Source of the DNA: Rhodocyclales bacterium
GTDB taxonomy: Bacteria > Pseudomonadota > Gammaproteobacteria > Burkholderiales > Rhodocyclaceae
DNA length: 64,000 bases
Assembly (NCBI GenBank): GCA_016183655.1
Contig: JACPEH010000021.1
Span: forward strand, 62,001 to 126,000
Reading direction: 5' to 3'
In this document: in pieces, positions 48,041 to 57,673 of the stretch
How the letters are laid out: every line of letters starts with the position of its first letter
How positions within the stretch are numbered: the stretch's first letter is position 1
The notes under the pieces: generated by a model
The model's input: only the letters and a program-made list of their open reading frames with translations
What the model was told of the DNA's origin: nothing
Databases searched by the model: none
Position numbers and translations under genes: made by a program

Positions 48041-51000
48041 GCGCCCGCGCCTGGCGCCGCCCTGGTCGATCGCCGTGCTCGGTGCCGGCGTGCTGGTCCT
48101 GCTCGCCGCGATCTATCCGCAGGAGACGCTGATCAAGCGCATGTTGAAGGCGCCGCCGGACCACGTCACCGGGACCTACCTCGTCAATCTGCTGCGCACC
48201 GAACCCGGCAACCCGCAATTGCGCCTGCTGCTCGCCCGCAACCAGCTGCAGTCGGGGCTGCACGAGCGCGTTCGGCAGACGCTGGAGCCGGCGCTGACGG
48301 CGGCGGAACCGACGCTCCGCGAAGAAGCCCGCTGGCTGCTCTGGCAAAGCGAGGAACAGCAGTACCAGCGGCTCGCCGAAGGCTCGGCGCCGCGGGCGGC
48401 GGCGCACGATGCGCTGCGCCGGCGGCTGGTCGAGCTGGCCGGGCTGGAATGGAGCGATGCCGTGCTCGCCGAAATCGCCCGCAAGGCGATCACCTTCGGC
48501 GAGACCGGCGTCGGGCTGCAGCTGTTCGAACGGCTGGCGACGCGCGGCAGCGGCAGGAATTATTTCTGGTACGCCGATGCCGCGCGCACTGCGCTCGCCA
48601 ACAGCGAATACCGGGCCGCCGCCGAGTTCTACCTGATCGCACGGGCGCAGGCGGTAACGCAGGCGGAGCAGCGCCGCTACTTCATCGACGCGATGCGCGC
48701 GTTGCGTGCCGGCAACCGCGTCGACGAAGCGCTGGCGCTGGCCGAACGGGAAATCGCCGCGGCACCGCACCTGGCCGACGACGCCGAAACGCTGGAACTG
48801 CTGGTGCGCATGGCGCGCGCGGCGCGCCGGCCGGACCTCGCCGACAAGTACGCGCGCCGCCTGCTGCGCCTGTCGCTGCTCGACCAGTGGCGGCGCGAAC
48901 AACTGGCGGCGGCGGGTTTCGACGCGCGCCCGCGGCGCGTCAGCACCGACGCCGACGAGCCCCGCGGCGGACCGCAACTGCCCTTCGACGACCGCATCTA
49001 CACCCTCGGCTTCGAAGCCTTTCTCGACAACCGCAAGCTGGAAGACGCATGGAAGGTGGCCGCCTCGGCCGTCCGCCAGGCGCCGGACAGCATCGTCTGG
49101 CGCGAGCGGCTGGCCCGCGTCTCGGAGTGGACCGGGCGCCCGCGGGCCGGCCTCGACCACTGGCTGTACATCGCCCGCGCCACCGGCCGCGACGACGCCT
49201 GGCAGGCGGTCCTCCGGCTCGCCCCGGGACTGTTCGACGACGAGGCGCTGCGCCCGGCGCTGCACTATCAACTGACCCGGCATCCCGGCGACCCGCGCCT
49301 GATCCGCGAGCTGGCCGCCACCTACGAGCGCCTCGGCGATCCGCAGGGCGGCCTGCGCTTCCTCGAACAGACCTACGCCCGGATGCGCCAGCCGTGGCTG
49401 CTCGAACAGATGGCCGAGCTGGCGGAACGCGCCGGCGACGAGGGACGGGCGCTGCACTGGTGGCAGCGCTACCTCGCCGAAGGCGAACTGACCCCGGCGC
49501 GGGCGATGCGCGTGGCCACCCTGCTGCTGCTGCGCGGACAGGCCGAAGCCGGCCTGCGCCTGCTCGAACAGGCGCAGGGCCAGGCCGGCGACGGCGAAGT
49601 CGGCTTCTGGCGCCTGACCGCTGAAGTCGCCGGCCTGGCGCAGCAGGAGGCAACGGCGATCGCCGCTTACCGGCGGCTGCTCGGCAGCGCCGCCGCCGAA
49701 GCCGGCGACTACGAAGCCCTGCGCCTGCTGCTGGCGGACGACTACCCGCTCGAAGCCGCCCACGTCGCGGCCGCCGCCTGGCGCCGCTTCCGGCAGCCGC
49801 CGCAGCTGCTGCAGGCGCTTGGCCATTACGCCAGCCGGCAGCGCTGGAGCGACATCGGCCGGCTGCTCGCCGAAGTCGACGGCGAGCAGCTCGGCCAGCT
49901 GCGCCGGCAGCCGGATTTCCTGCAGCTGTCGGCGCAGTATCAGCTGCAGCGCGGCCAGCCGCTGCTCGCCCGGCGCGACCTGGAGGCCGCGCTGCAGATC
50001 GCGCCGGCCGCCCGCGAAGTGCGGCAGACCCTGCTCTGGCTGCTGATCGACAGCGGTGACGCGGCGCCGCTGCGCCGCGCGCTGGCGACCTGGGAGCGCA
50101 GCTGGCACGACGACCCGGCGCTGCACGACGCGCTCGGCGCCGCCTACCTGGCGCTGTCGCTACCGGAAATCGCGCTGCGCCGCTACCTGACGCCACACCT
50201 CGCCGAGCATCGCGACGACTTCCTCTGGCTGATGAACTACGCCGACGCGCTGGAGCAGAACCAGGACAGCGACCGTGCCTGGCGGCTGCGCCAGCACCTG
50301 TTGCAGGAGCAGCGGCAGCAGGCTGATCGCCGCCGCTGGCTGAGCGAGCCGGGCGCCGCCGAAACAGCCGACGCCGCCAGCCTGCGCCGCGTCGCGCGCG
50401 CGCGGCTGGCGATCAGCCAGCGCGGCGGCGACACCGGCTTCGCCGTGCTCCGCGAACTGCTGCGCCTCGACCGCGACCGCGAGCGCCAGCTGTCGCCGGC
50501 GGCCAAGGACGTCGCCCTCGGCTGGCTGCTGGACCAGGGCCAGCACCCGGCGGCGCGCGGCTGGCTGTGGCAGCAGTACGCGCGCACCGCGGCCCGCCCG
50601 CTGTGGGCGGAGATCTCGCTGGCGCTGGCGGAAAACGACCGCGCGCGGGCCGGCGAGCTGCTCGACCGCCACGGCGAGCGCCTGCCGCGCTACGACCGGA
50701 TCAATGCCGCGCGGCTGGCGGACGACCTGCGCCTCGCCCAGAGCGACGCCTTCGCCGCGCAGTCGGCGCAGGAGCACGACGAACCGCTGCAGTTGCAGCT
50801 GACCGAAGCGCTGCTCGACCATTCCGACCACCTCGGCGGCGCCGTCATCCAGCGCGCCATCGCCAGCGTCGACGAGCGCGAGCAGGCGCTGCGCTGGCAT
50901 GTCGCGATCTCGCCGCGGCTGACGCTCGACCTGGCGCTCGGCAGCATCGCCCGCAGCAACCACGACCGGCGGCAGATCGGCAGCACGCCGGACGAGAGCT

Positions 51001-51755
51001 ACCGCAGCGCCCGCCTGGTCTGGCGCCACGCCGACGGCGAAACCCGGCTCGGCGTCGACAGCCGCGACAGCTTCGCCCGCTACACGCCGCTGCTGCTCGA
51101 ACACGAGCAGCGCCTCGACGACCGGCTGAGCGCCGTCGCCGCGCTCGGCAGCGAGCTGCCGGCGAGCGAATCGACGGCGCTGCGCGTCGCCGGGATGAAG
51201 GATCAGGCGCGGATCGGCCTGCGCTACCGGCCGACGCAGCGCGACCAGTGGCAGATCGAGCACCTGTGGGAGGACTTCTCGACGCAGACCGGCAGCCGCG
51301 TCGGCCGCGGCCGGGTACTCCAGGTCGAAGCCGCGCATGCGCTGCGCGTGGCGCCGCGCGACCTGGAGGTCAGCGTCTTCTGGTCGCAGCACCGTTACGA
51401 CCGGCGCAGCGACATCGCCGACCCGCGCCTGCGCGCGCTGCTGCCAGAGGGCGCGACGGCGGCCGCCGACCTCGGGCCGGACTTCTTCCTGCCGGAAAAA
51501 TTCCGCTACTACGGCCTGCGCCTGTCCACCGACAGCCGTTTCGAACGCGAGTACACCCGCGGCTGGCGCCCCTTCGCCTCGATTGCCAAGACCTGGCACA
51601 GCGAAACCGGGCAAGGCTACGACCTCAGCGCCGGCATCGCCGGCAGCGTGGTCGGCGGCGACCATCTCTTCGCCGGCTGGAAGCTCGGCCGCGGCGGCAC
51701 GACCACCGGCGGCCACGTCCGCGAAGTCGGCCTGACCTATCGCTTACACTACTGA
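48000..51755 (+). CDS. pelB: PelB: TPR-rich outer-membrane export protein
   Basis: N-terminal TM, many TPR-like repeats, C-terminal barrel segment (...GGTTTGGHVREVGLTYRLHY); 41-nt overlap with pelA. Confidence 0.9.
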   Translation: MLLQRSKLAATAVERPRLAPPWSIAVLGAGVLVLLAAIYPQETLIKRMLKAPPDHVTGTYLVNLLRTEPGNPQLRLLLARNQLQSGLHERVRQTLEPALTAAEPTLREEARWLLWQSEEQQYQRLAEGSAPRAAAHDALRRRLVELAGLEWSDAVLAEIARKAITFGETGVGLQLFERLATRGSGRNYFWYADAARTALANSEYRAAAEFYLIARAQAVTQAEQRRYFIDAMRALRAGNRVDEALALAEREIAAAPHLADDAETLELLVRMARAARRPDLADKYARRLLRLSLLDQWRREQLAAAGFDARPRRVSTDADEPRGGPQLPFDDRIYTLGFEAFLDNRKLEDAWKVAASAVRQAPDSIVWRERLARVSEWTGRPRAGLDHWLYIARATGRDDAWQAVLRLAPGLFDDEALRPALHYQLTRHPGDPRLIRELAATYERLGDPQGGLRFLEQTYARMRQPWLLEQMAELAERAGDEGRALHWWQRYLAEGELTPARAMRVATLLLLRGQAEAGLRLLEQAQGQAGDGEVGFWRLTAEVAGLAQQEATAIAAYRRLLGSAAAEAGDYEALRLLLADDYPLEAAHVAAAAWRRFRQPPQLLQALGHYASRQRWSDIGRLLAEVDGEQLGQLRRQPDFLQLSAQYQLQRGQPLLARRDLEAALQIAPAAREVRQTLLWLLIDSGDAAPLRRALATWERSWHDDPALHDALGAAYLALSLPEIALRRYLTPHLAEHRDDFLWLMNYADALEQNQDSDRAWRLRQHLLQEQRQQADRRRWLSEPGAAETADAASLRRVARARLAISQRGGDTGFAVLRELLRLDRDRERQLSPAAKDVALGWLLDQGQHPAARGWLWQQYARTAARPLWAEISLALAENDRARAGELLDRHGERLPRYDRINAARLADDLRLAQSDAFAAQSAQEHDEPLQLQLTEALLDHSDHLGGAVIQRAIASVDEREQALRWHVAISPRLTLDLALGSIARSNHDRRQIGSTPDESYRSARLVWRHADGETRLGVDSRDSFARYTPLLLEHEQRLDDRLSAVAALGSELPASESTALRVAGMKDQARIGLRYRPTQRDQWQIEHLWEDFSTQTGSRVGRGRVLQVEAAHALRVAPRDLEVSVFWSQHRYDRRSDIADPRLRALLPEGATAAADLGPDFFLPEKFRYYGLRLSTDSRFEREYTRGWRPFASIAKTWHSETGQGYDLSAGIAGSVVGGDHLFAGWKLGRGGTTTGGHVREVGLTYRLHY

Positions 51756-51774
51756 CCCTGTTCGGGAGAACCCC

Positions 51775-52311
51775 ATGACTCGTCTCGCCACCCGCCTGAT
51801 CCTGCTCGCTTCGGTGCTGCTGCTCACCGCCTGCTCGACCCTCGACCGCAGCGAAGCCCCCCCGCTCAGCAGCAAGGCCCTGTGGGTCGTGCTGCCGTTT
51901 GCCAACAACACCGAAACACCGCTGGCCGGCAGCCGCGCCGAGGCGATCGCCGAAGGCCTGCTGCGCAGCAACGGCATCAGCCGGCTGCGCCGCTATCCGG
52001 CGTCGCTGCAGCAGGACGCGTTGTTCGAACCGGGCGGCCGCAAAGAGGCCGACGCCGCGCTGGCCTGGGCGCGCGAGCAGGGCGCCCGATACGCGCTGAG
52101 CGGCAGCGTCGACGAATGGCGCTACAAGGTCGGCGTCGATGGCGAACCGGCCGTCGGCATCGCCCTCTCGATCGTCGATGTCGCCAGCGGCGAGACGCTG
52201 TGGAGCGGCGTCGGCGGCAAGAGCGGCTGGAGCCGGGAGGCGCTGTCGGCGGTCGCCCAGCAACTGATGCGCAGCCTGCTCGGCGCCGGCCTCGCCGCGC
52301 GGCAGGACTGA
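51775..52311 (+). CDS. pelC: PelC lipoprotein
   Basis: Lipobox LLTACSTL; WVVLPFANNTETPLAGSRAEAIAEGLLRSNGI; position in the pel operon. Confidence 0.9.
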   Translation: MTRLATRLILLASVLLLTACSTLDRSEAPPLSSKALWVVLPFANNTETPLAGSRAEAIAEGLLRSNGISRLRRYPASLQQDALFEPGGRKEADAALAWAREQGARYALSGSVDEWRYKVGVDGEPAVGIALSIVDVASGETLWSGVGGKSGWSREALSAVAQQLMRSLLGAGLAARQD

Positions 52312-52332
52312 GCGCGAGCCGGAGTCGCCGAG

Positions 52333-53679
52333 TTGAAACGCAAGCTGTACCGGTATTTGCTGCCGTTCGGCAACCCGTGGGCGGTCGCCGGCGAGGCGGT
52401 GATGCTGCCGCTCTTCGCGGTCGGCATCGGCATCTGGGTCAATCCGCTCGACCCGTTGTGGACGCAGGCCGGCTTTCCGTGGATCTGGTTCGCGCCGGTC
52501 ATCCTGGCCATGCGCTACGGCCCGTTCCCCGGGCTGACCGGCGCCGCGGTGCTGCTCTTCGCGTGGATCGCTTTCCGCGCGTCGGGCTGGGTGCCGGCCG
52601 AGTTTCCCAAACTCAACTTTCTCGGCGGGCTGATCCTGGTCATGCTCGCCGGCGAGTTCTCCAGCCTGTGGCTGGCGCGGGCGCGCCGCGCCGAGGGCAT
52701 CCAGCTCTACCTCGACCAGCGTCTCGAATACCTGACGCACCAGTACTACCTGCTGCGGCTGTCGCACGACCGCCTTGAGCAGGATCTGATCGGCCGGCCG
52801 ATGGCGATGCGCGACGCGCTTGCCGCGCTGCACGACCTGGCGCGCGAGGCCGACGACAACGGCGACAGCCTGCCCGGCGCCGCCGGGCTGCTGCGGCTGT
52901 TCGCCCAGTATTGCCAGGTGGAGGCGGCGGCGCTCTACGCGACGGCCGGCGACGGCTTTGCGCCGACGCCGGTGGCGGCGATGGGTCGGCTCGCCGACGA
53001 CGGCCGCCTCGCCGCCGCCGACCCGCTGCTGGCACACGCGCGCGAAAACGGCTGCCTGTCGCATATCGCCACGGCGCAGGAGCCGGGCGACCAGCCCAGC
53101 CGCTACGTCATCGTCGCGCCGCTGACCACCTTCGACGGCAGGACGCTGGGGCTGCTCGCGGTCGAGCGCGTGCCCTTCTTCGCGCTGCACGAGGAAATGC
53201 TGCAGACGCTCAACCTGCTGCTCGGCTACTACACCGACGGCCTCTCCGCGCGGCGCCTGGCGAGCCAGGTGCAGGCCGCCTTCCCCACCTGTCCGACCGA
53301 GTTCGCCGCCGAATTGCAGCGCCTGTGGCGCGTGCGCGAGGAGTCGCAGGTACGCAGCGTGATCGTCGCCCTCGAATTCCAGGCGCGCCCGGATTACCAG
53401 GACCTGGCCAGCCAGATCCGCCGCCAGCGCCGCGCGCTCGACGTCAACTGGCTGATCGAGAGTCCGCAGCAGGAGATTCTGGTGACGCTGATGCCGCTTG
53501 CCGGCAGCGCCGCGGCCGAAGGCTACATCGCCCGCATCGAGGAGTGGATTCGCCAGAAGACCGGCCATCCGCTCGACGAGGTCGGCGTCTTCGCCCATGT
53601 CCTGCGCGTCGAGGACGAGGCGCCGGTGCCGCTGCTCAACCGTCTGCTGAAGATCTGCAATGTACCTGCCGAAGCTTGA
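52333..53679 (+). CDS. pelD: PelD: membrane GAF/degenerate-GGDEF c-di-GMP receptor
   Basis: TTG start; N-terminal TM helices, GAF-like region, C-terminal degenerate GGDEF with RALD (RxxD) motif; position between pelC and pelE. Confidence 0.9.
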   Translation: MKRKLYRYLLPFGNPWAVAGEAVMLPLFAVGIGIWVNPLDPLWTQAGFPWIWFAPVILAMRYGPFPGLTGAAVLLFAWIAFRASGWVPAEFPKLNFLGGLILVMLAGEFSSLWLARARRAEGIQLYLDQRLEYLTHQYYLLRLSHDRLEQDLIGRPMAMRDALAALHDLAREADDNGDSLPGAAGLLRLFAQYCQVEAAALYATAGDGFAPTPVAAMGRLADDGRLAAADPLLAHARENGCLSHIATAQEPGDQPSRYVIVAPLTTFDGRTLGLLAVERVPFFALHEEMLQTLNLLLGYYTDGLSARRLASQVQAAFPTCPTEFAAELQRLWRVREESQVRSVIVALEFQARPDYQDLASQIRRQRRALDVNWLIESPQQEILVTLMPLAGSAAAEGYIARIEEWIRQKTGHPLDEVGVFAHVLRVEDEAPVPLLNRLLKICNVPAEA

Positions 53680-54655
53680 ACTGTTCGCGCTGGCGCTCGA
53701 GGCGGCCGCCTGGGCCGGCTTCACCGCCGGCGGCAGCAGCGACGGCGCGCTGGCGCTGTATCTGCTCGCACACGGGGCCGGCAGCGCGATTCTGGCGCTG
53801 GCCGTGGTCAGCCTGCTGCCGCGGCGCTTCACGCAGGCGCGGCTGCCGATGGCGCTGCTGATATTCGGCACCAGCTTCGCCATCCCGGCGCTCGGCTTCA
53901 TCGCCGTGCTCGGCGGCATCTTCCTGCTGCACGTGCTGCCGGGGCGTCGGCGCGAGGACAGCTTCACCGCCGTCGAGCTGCCCGAGATCGACGTACACCA
54001 GCGTTCCGGAACCGGCTTCCGGCAGGCCGGCATGCGCTCCTTCCTGGCCAACGCCAAGGCGCCGGTCGCCACCCGCCTGCGCGCGCTGGTGGCGCTGCAG
54101 AACGTCTCCGGGCGCGTCGCCTCGCCGCTGCTGCGCGACGTGCTCAGCGATCCGTCCGACGATATCCGCCTGCTCGCCTACGGCATGCTCGACAGCAAGG
54201 AAAAGCGCCTGAACGGCGCCATCCACCAGGAATCCCAGCGCCTGCAGGCGGCGGCGCCGGACAGCGCCAACTACGCCGACGCGGCGCGGAAGCTGGCCGA
54301 CCTCTACTGGGAGCTGGTGTACCAGGAGCTGGTGCAGGGCGACCTGCGCATCCACGCGCTGCAGCAGTCGCTCGCCTACACGCGCATCCCGCTCGCCCGG
54401 ACGCCGGACAACGCCGCGCTGCACCTGCGCCACGGCCGCCTGCTGCAGTCGCTCGGCGAACCGGCGGCGGCCCGCGACGCCTACCAGCGGGCGCTGGCGC
54501 TGGGCATGCCGAAGACGCGGATCGTTCCCTATCTGGCCGAAGTCGCCTACGACCTCGGCGAGTTCGGCGTGGTGCGCCGGCTGATGGGCGAACTCGACGA
54601 CTGGCAGTCGCTGCCACGCCTGAAGCCGGTGATCGGCTACTGGAACCGGACATGA
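53660..54655 (+). CDS. pelE: PelE: membrane TPR protein
   Basis: Two N-terminal TM helices, TPR-like C-terminus; position in the pel operon; overlaps pelD. Confidence 0.88.
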   Translation: MYLPKLELFALALEAAAWAGFTAGGSSDGALALYLLAHGAGSAILALAVVSLLPRRFTQARLPMALLIFGTSFAIPALGFIAVLGGIFLLHVLPGRRREDSFTAVELPEIDVHQRSGTGFRQAGMRSFLANAKAPVATRLRALVALQNVSGRVASPLLRDVLSDPSDDIRLLAYGMLDSKEKRLNGAIHQESQRLQAAAPDSANYADAARKLADLYWELVYQELVQGDLRIHALQQSLAYTRIPLARTPDNAALHLRHGRLLQSLGEPAAARDAYQRALALGMPKTRIVPYLAEVAYDLGEFGVVRRLMGELDDWQSLPRLKPVIGYWNRT

Positions 54656-56187
54656 GCCTGCCCCGCGCACAAGAAGCCGACGTCGCCCTGCTCCTCGAAG
54701 GCACCTTCCCGTATGTCAGCGGCGGCGTCTCCAGCTGGGTCAACCAGATCATCCGCGCCTTTCCGGAGATCCGTTTCGCCATCGTCTTCCTCGGCAGCCG
54801 CCGCGAGGACTACGGCGAGATGAAGTACGAGCTGCCGGCGAACGTCGTCCATCTCGAAACGCATTACCTGTACGAGTTCGGCACGCAGGAAATGAAGCCG
54901 CAGCCGCGCCACGGCGACGCCGAGGCCTTTGCGCGCTCGCAGAAGCTGCACGACGAGATGCGCGGCGACCCGGCCAACGGCGAGGCGCTGCGCGCCTTCC
55001 GCGACGTCGTGCACGAGCTGTTTCCCGGCGGCAAACTGCCCGCCGCCGATTTCCTGCACAGCGAGGAAGCCTGGCGCGTGGTCAGCGACAGCTACCGCAG
55101 TTACTGCACCGACCCCTCCTTCGTCGACTATTTCTGGACGGTGCGCATCATGCATGCGCCGCTGTGGACGCTGACGCGGATCGCCCACGAGCTGATCCCG
55201 GCGCGCGCCTACCACAGCGTGTCCACCGGCTACGCCGGCTTTCTCGGCGCGATGCTGCACCGCGCGCGCAAGCGGCCGCTGATCCTCTCCGAACACGGCA
55301 TCTACACCAAGGAACGCAAGATCGACCTGTTCAAGAGCGAGTGGATCCGCGACAACCGCAACGTCTTCCAGCGCGACCCGACCGAGCTCTCGTATTTCCG
55401 CCAGATGTGGATCCGCTTCTTCGAGTGGATGGGGCGTTTCTGCTACGACGCCGCCGACCCGATCATCGCGCTCTACGAGGCCAACCGGCTGCGCCAGGTC
55501 GCCGACGGCGCACCGGCGGAACGCACCTGCAACGTGCCCAACGGCATCAGCCTGCGGCGTTTCGCGCCGCTGCGCGCGCTCCGCCCGCCGCCGCCGGCGG
55601 CGCCGCCACCGGTGCTCTGCCTGATCGGGCGCGTGGTGCCGATCAAGGACGTGAAGACCTTCATCCGCGCGATGCGCAGCGTGGTGAACCGGCTGCCGCA
55701 GGCGGAAGGCTGGATCGCCGGCCCGGAGGACGAGGATCCCGCCTACGCCGAAGAGTGCCGCAACCTGGCCGAGAGCCTCGGCGTCGCGCAACACGTCAGG
55801 TTCCTCGGCTTCCGGAAGGTCGAGGACCTGCTGCCGCAGGTCGGCCTGACCATCCTCTCCTCGATCAGCGAGGCGCTGCCGCTGGTCATCCTCGAAGGCT
55901 ACGCCGCCGGCGTGCCGACGGTGTCCACCGACGTCGGCTCGTGCCGCCAGCTGGTCGAGGGACTGGACGCCGAGGACCGGGCGCTCGGCAGCTCCGGCGC
56001 CGTGGTCAACATCGCCGACCCGCAGGGGCTGGCCGACGCGGCGCTGGCGCTGCTCGACGACGCCGCCGCCTGGCACGCCGCCAGCCGCGCCGGCATCGCC
56101 CGCGTCGAGCGCTACTACAGCGACGAACGGATGTTCGGCGAATACCGCCGGGTCTACGACGCCGCGCTCGCGGCGGGAGACGGCTGA
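54652..56187 (+). CDS. pelF: PelF: GT4-family glycosyltransferase
   Basis: [92 protein letters not shown]. Confidence 0.95.
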   Translation: MSLPRAQEADVALLLEGTFPYVSGGVSSWVNQIIRAFPEIRFAIVFLGSRREDYGEMKYELPANVVHLETHYLYEFGTQEMKPQPRHGDAEAFARSQKLHDEMRGDPANGEALRAFRDVVHELFPGGKLPAADFLHSEEAWRVVSDSYRSYCTDPSFVDYFWTVRIMHAPLWTLTRIAHELIPARAYHSVSTGYAGFLGAMLHRARKRPLILSEHGIYTKERKIDLFKSEWIRDNRNVFQRDPTELSYFRQMWIRFFEWMGRFCYDAADPIIALYEANRLRQVADGAPAERTCNVPNGISLRRFAPLRALRPPPPAAPPPVLCLIGRVVPIKDVKTFIRAMRSVVNRLPQAEGWIAGPEDEDPAYAEECRNLAESLGVAQHVRFLGFRKVEDLLPQVGLTILSSISEALPLVILEGYAAGVPTVSTDVGSCRQLVEGLDAEDRALGSSGAVVNIADPQGLADAALALLDDAAAWHAASRAGIARVERYYSDERMFGEYRRVYDAALAAGDG

Positions 56188-57557
56188 TGGCCGGCATCGG
56201 CTTCGAACTGCGCAAGCTGCTGCAGAAGGACACGCTGGTCGGCCTGCTGCAGGCCTACACCTTCGCCGGCATCATCGGCTCCGGCCCGTGGGTGCTGTCG
56301 ATCCTCGGCATCCTGATCATCGGTCTGCTCAGCAGCACGGTGGTCGTCCCCTCCTACCTCGTCACCCAGTTCCAGACCTCGGTGACCTACCTGATCGCCA
56401 GCAGCCTGATCCTCACCGGCGGCCTGCAGCTGGCCTTCACGCGTTTCGTCTCGGACCGGATGTTCGAAGCGCGCCACGAAATCGTCATGCCCAACCTCAA
56501 CGGGCTGCTGATGCTGGTCATCCTCGCCGCCTCGGCGCTCGGCGTGGCCTGCCTGTTCCTGCTCTTTCCGGGATTGGGCGTGATCTACCGGATCCTGATG
56601 CTGGCCGGCTTCGTGCTGATGTGCGCAATCTGGGTGGTGACCATCTTCCTGTCCGGGATGAAGCGCTACAAGACCATCGTCGGGCTGTTCGCGCTCGGCT
56701 ACGGCGTCACCGTCGTTGCCGCGCTGTTCCTGCGCGGCTTCGGCCTGGAAGGACTGATGACCGGCTTCGTGCTCGGCCACTGCGTGCTGCTCTGCGGCAT
56801 GCTGCTGCTGACCAACTGGGATTTCCGCCCGCAGCAGCTGATCGCCTTCGACTTCACGCAACGCGCGCTGATCCACCCCAGCCTGCTGGCGATCGGCCTG
56901 CTCTACAACCTCGGCATCTGGATCGACAAGTTCATGTTCTGGTTCTTTCCGGACACCTCGGAGCCGATCATCGGCGCGCTGCGGGCGTCGATCATCTACG
57001 ACCTGCCGGTGTTCCTCGCCTACCTGTCGATCATCCCGGGCATGGCGGTGTTCATGGTGCGCATCGAGACCGACTTCGTCGAGTACTACGACAAGTTCTA
57101 CAACGCCGTGCGCAGCGGCGGTTCGCTCGAATACATCGAGGACATGCGCGACGAGATGGTGTATTCGATCAAGCAGGGGCTGGCCGAGATCGGCAAGATC
57201 CAGACGCTGGCGGTGCTCGTCACCTTCGTCGCCGGCCCCAGCCTGCTCGAACTGCTCGACATCTCCGAGCTCTACCTGCCGCTGCTCTACATCCAGGTCA
57301 TCGGCGCCAGCCTGCAGGTGGTCTTGCTGTCGGTGCTCAACGTCTTCTTCTATCTCGACCAGCGGCGGATCATCCTCGTCCTCTGCGCCGGCTTCGTCGG
57401 CCTCAACGTCGCCTTCACCGCGCTCTCGCTGTGGAAGGGGGCGGCCTTCTACGGCTATGGCTTCGCGCTGGCGGTGCTGGTCACGCTAATCGCCGCGCTG
57501 GCGCTGCTCGACCGCAAACTGAATCGTCTCGAATACGAAACCTTCATGCTGCAATAG
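56187..57557 (+). CDS. pelG: PelG: polytopic Wzx-like membrane protein
   Basis: [39 protein letters not shown]..., many TM helices; last gene of the pel operon. Confidence 0.95.
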   Translation: MAGIGFELRKLLQKDTLVGLLQAYTFAGIIGSGPWVLSILGILIIGLLSSTVVVPSYLVTQFQTSVTYLIASSLILTGGLQLAFTRFVSDRMFEARHEIVMPNLNGLLMLVILAASALGVACLFLLFPGLGVIYRILMLAGFVLMCAIWVVTIFLSGMKRYKTIVGLFALGYGVTVVAALFLRGFGLEGLMTGFVLGHCVLLCGMLLLTNWDFRPQQLIAFDFTQRALIHPSLLAIGLLYNLGIWIDKFMFWFFPDTSEPIIGALRASIIYDLPVFLAYLSIIPGMAVFMVRIETDFVEYYDKFYNAVRSGGSLEYIEDMRDEMVYSIKQGLAEIGKIQTLAVLVTFVAGPSLLELLDISELYLPLLYIQVIGASLQVVLLSVLNVFFYLDQRRIILVLCAGFVGLNVAFTALSLWKGAAFYGYGFALAVLVTLIAALALLDRKLNRLEYETFMLQ

Positions 57558-57673
57558 GGTCTGACGCCTTCCGCAACAGCGTCCGCCGCTCCCGGTTGCC
57601 CCGCCGCCGCAGTAGGACCGGTCCCTGTTTCCGGGTAAAATTCCCTTTTGGCAGAAGTACGCTTGGACTGCAC

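Noticed and set aside
56288-57673. N-terminal extension of the 1759-aa ORF upstream of 57674
   Set aside because: Arg-rich out-of-frame translation of pelG; the real start is most likely ATG 57674 ([21 protein letters not shown]).
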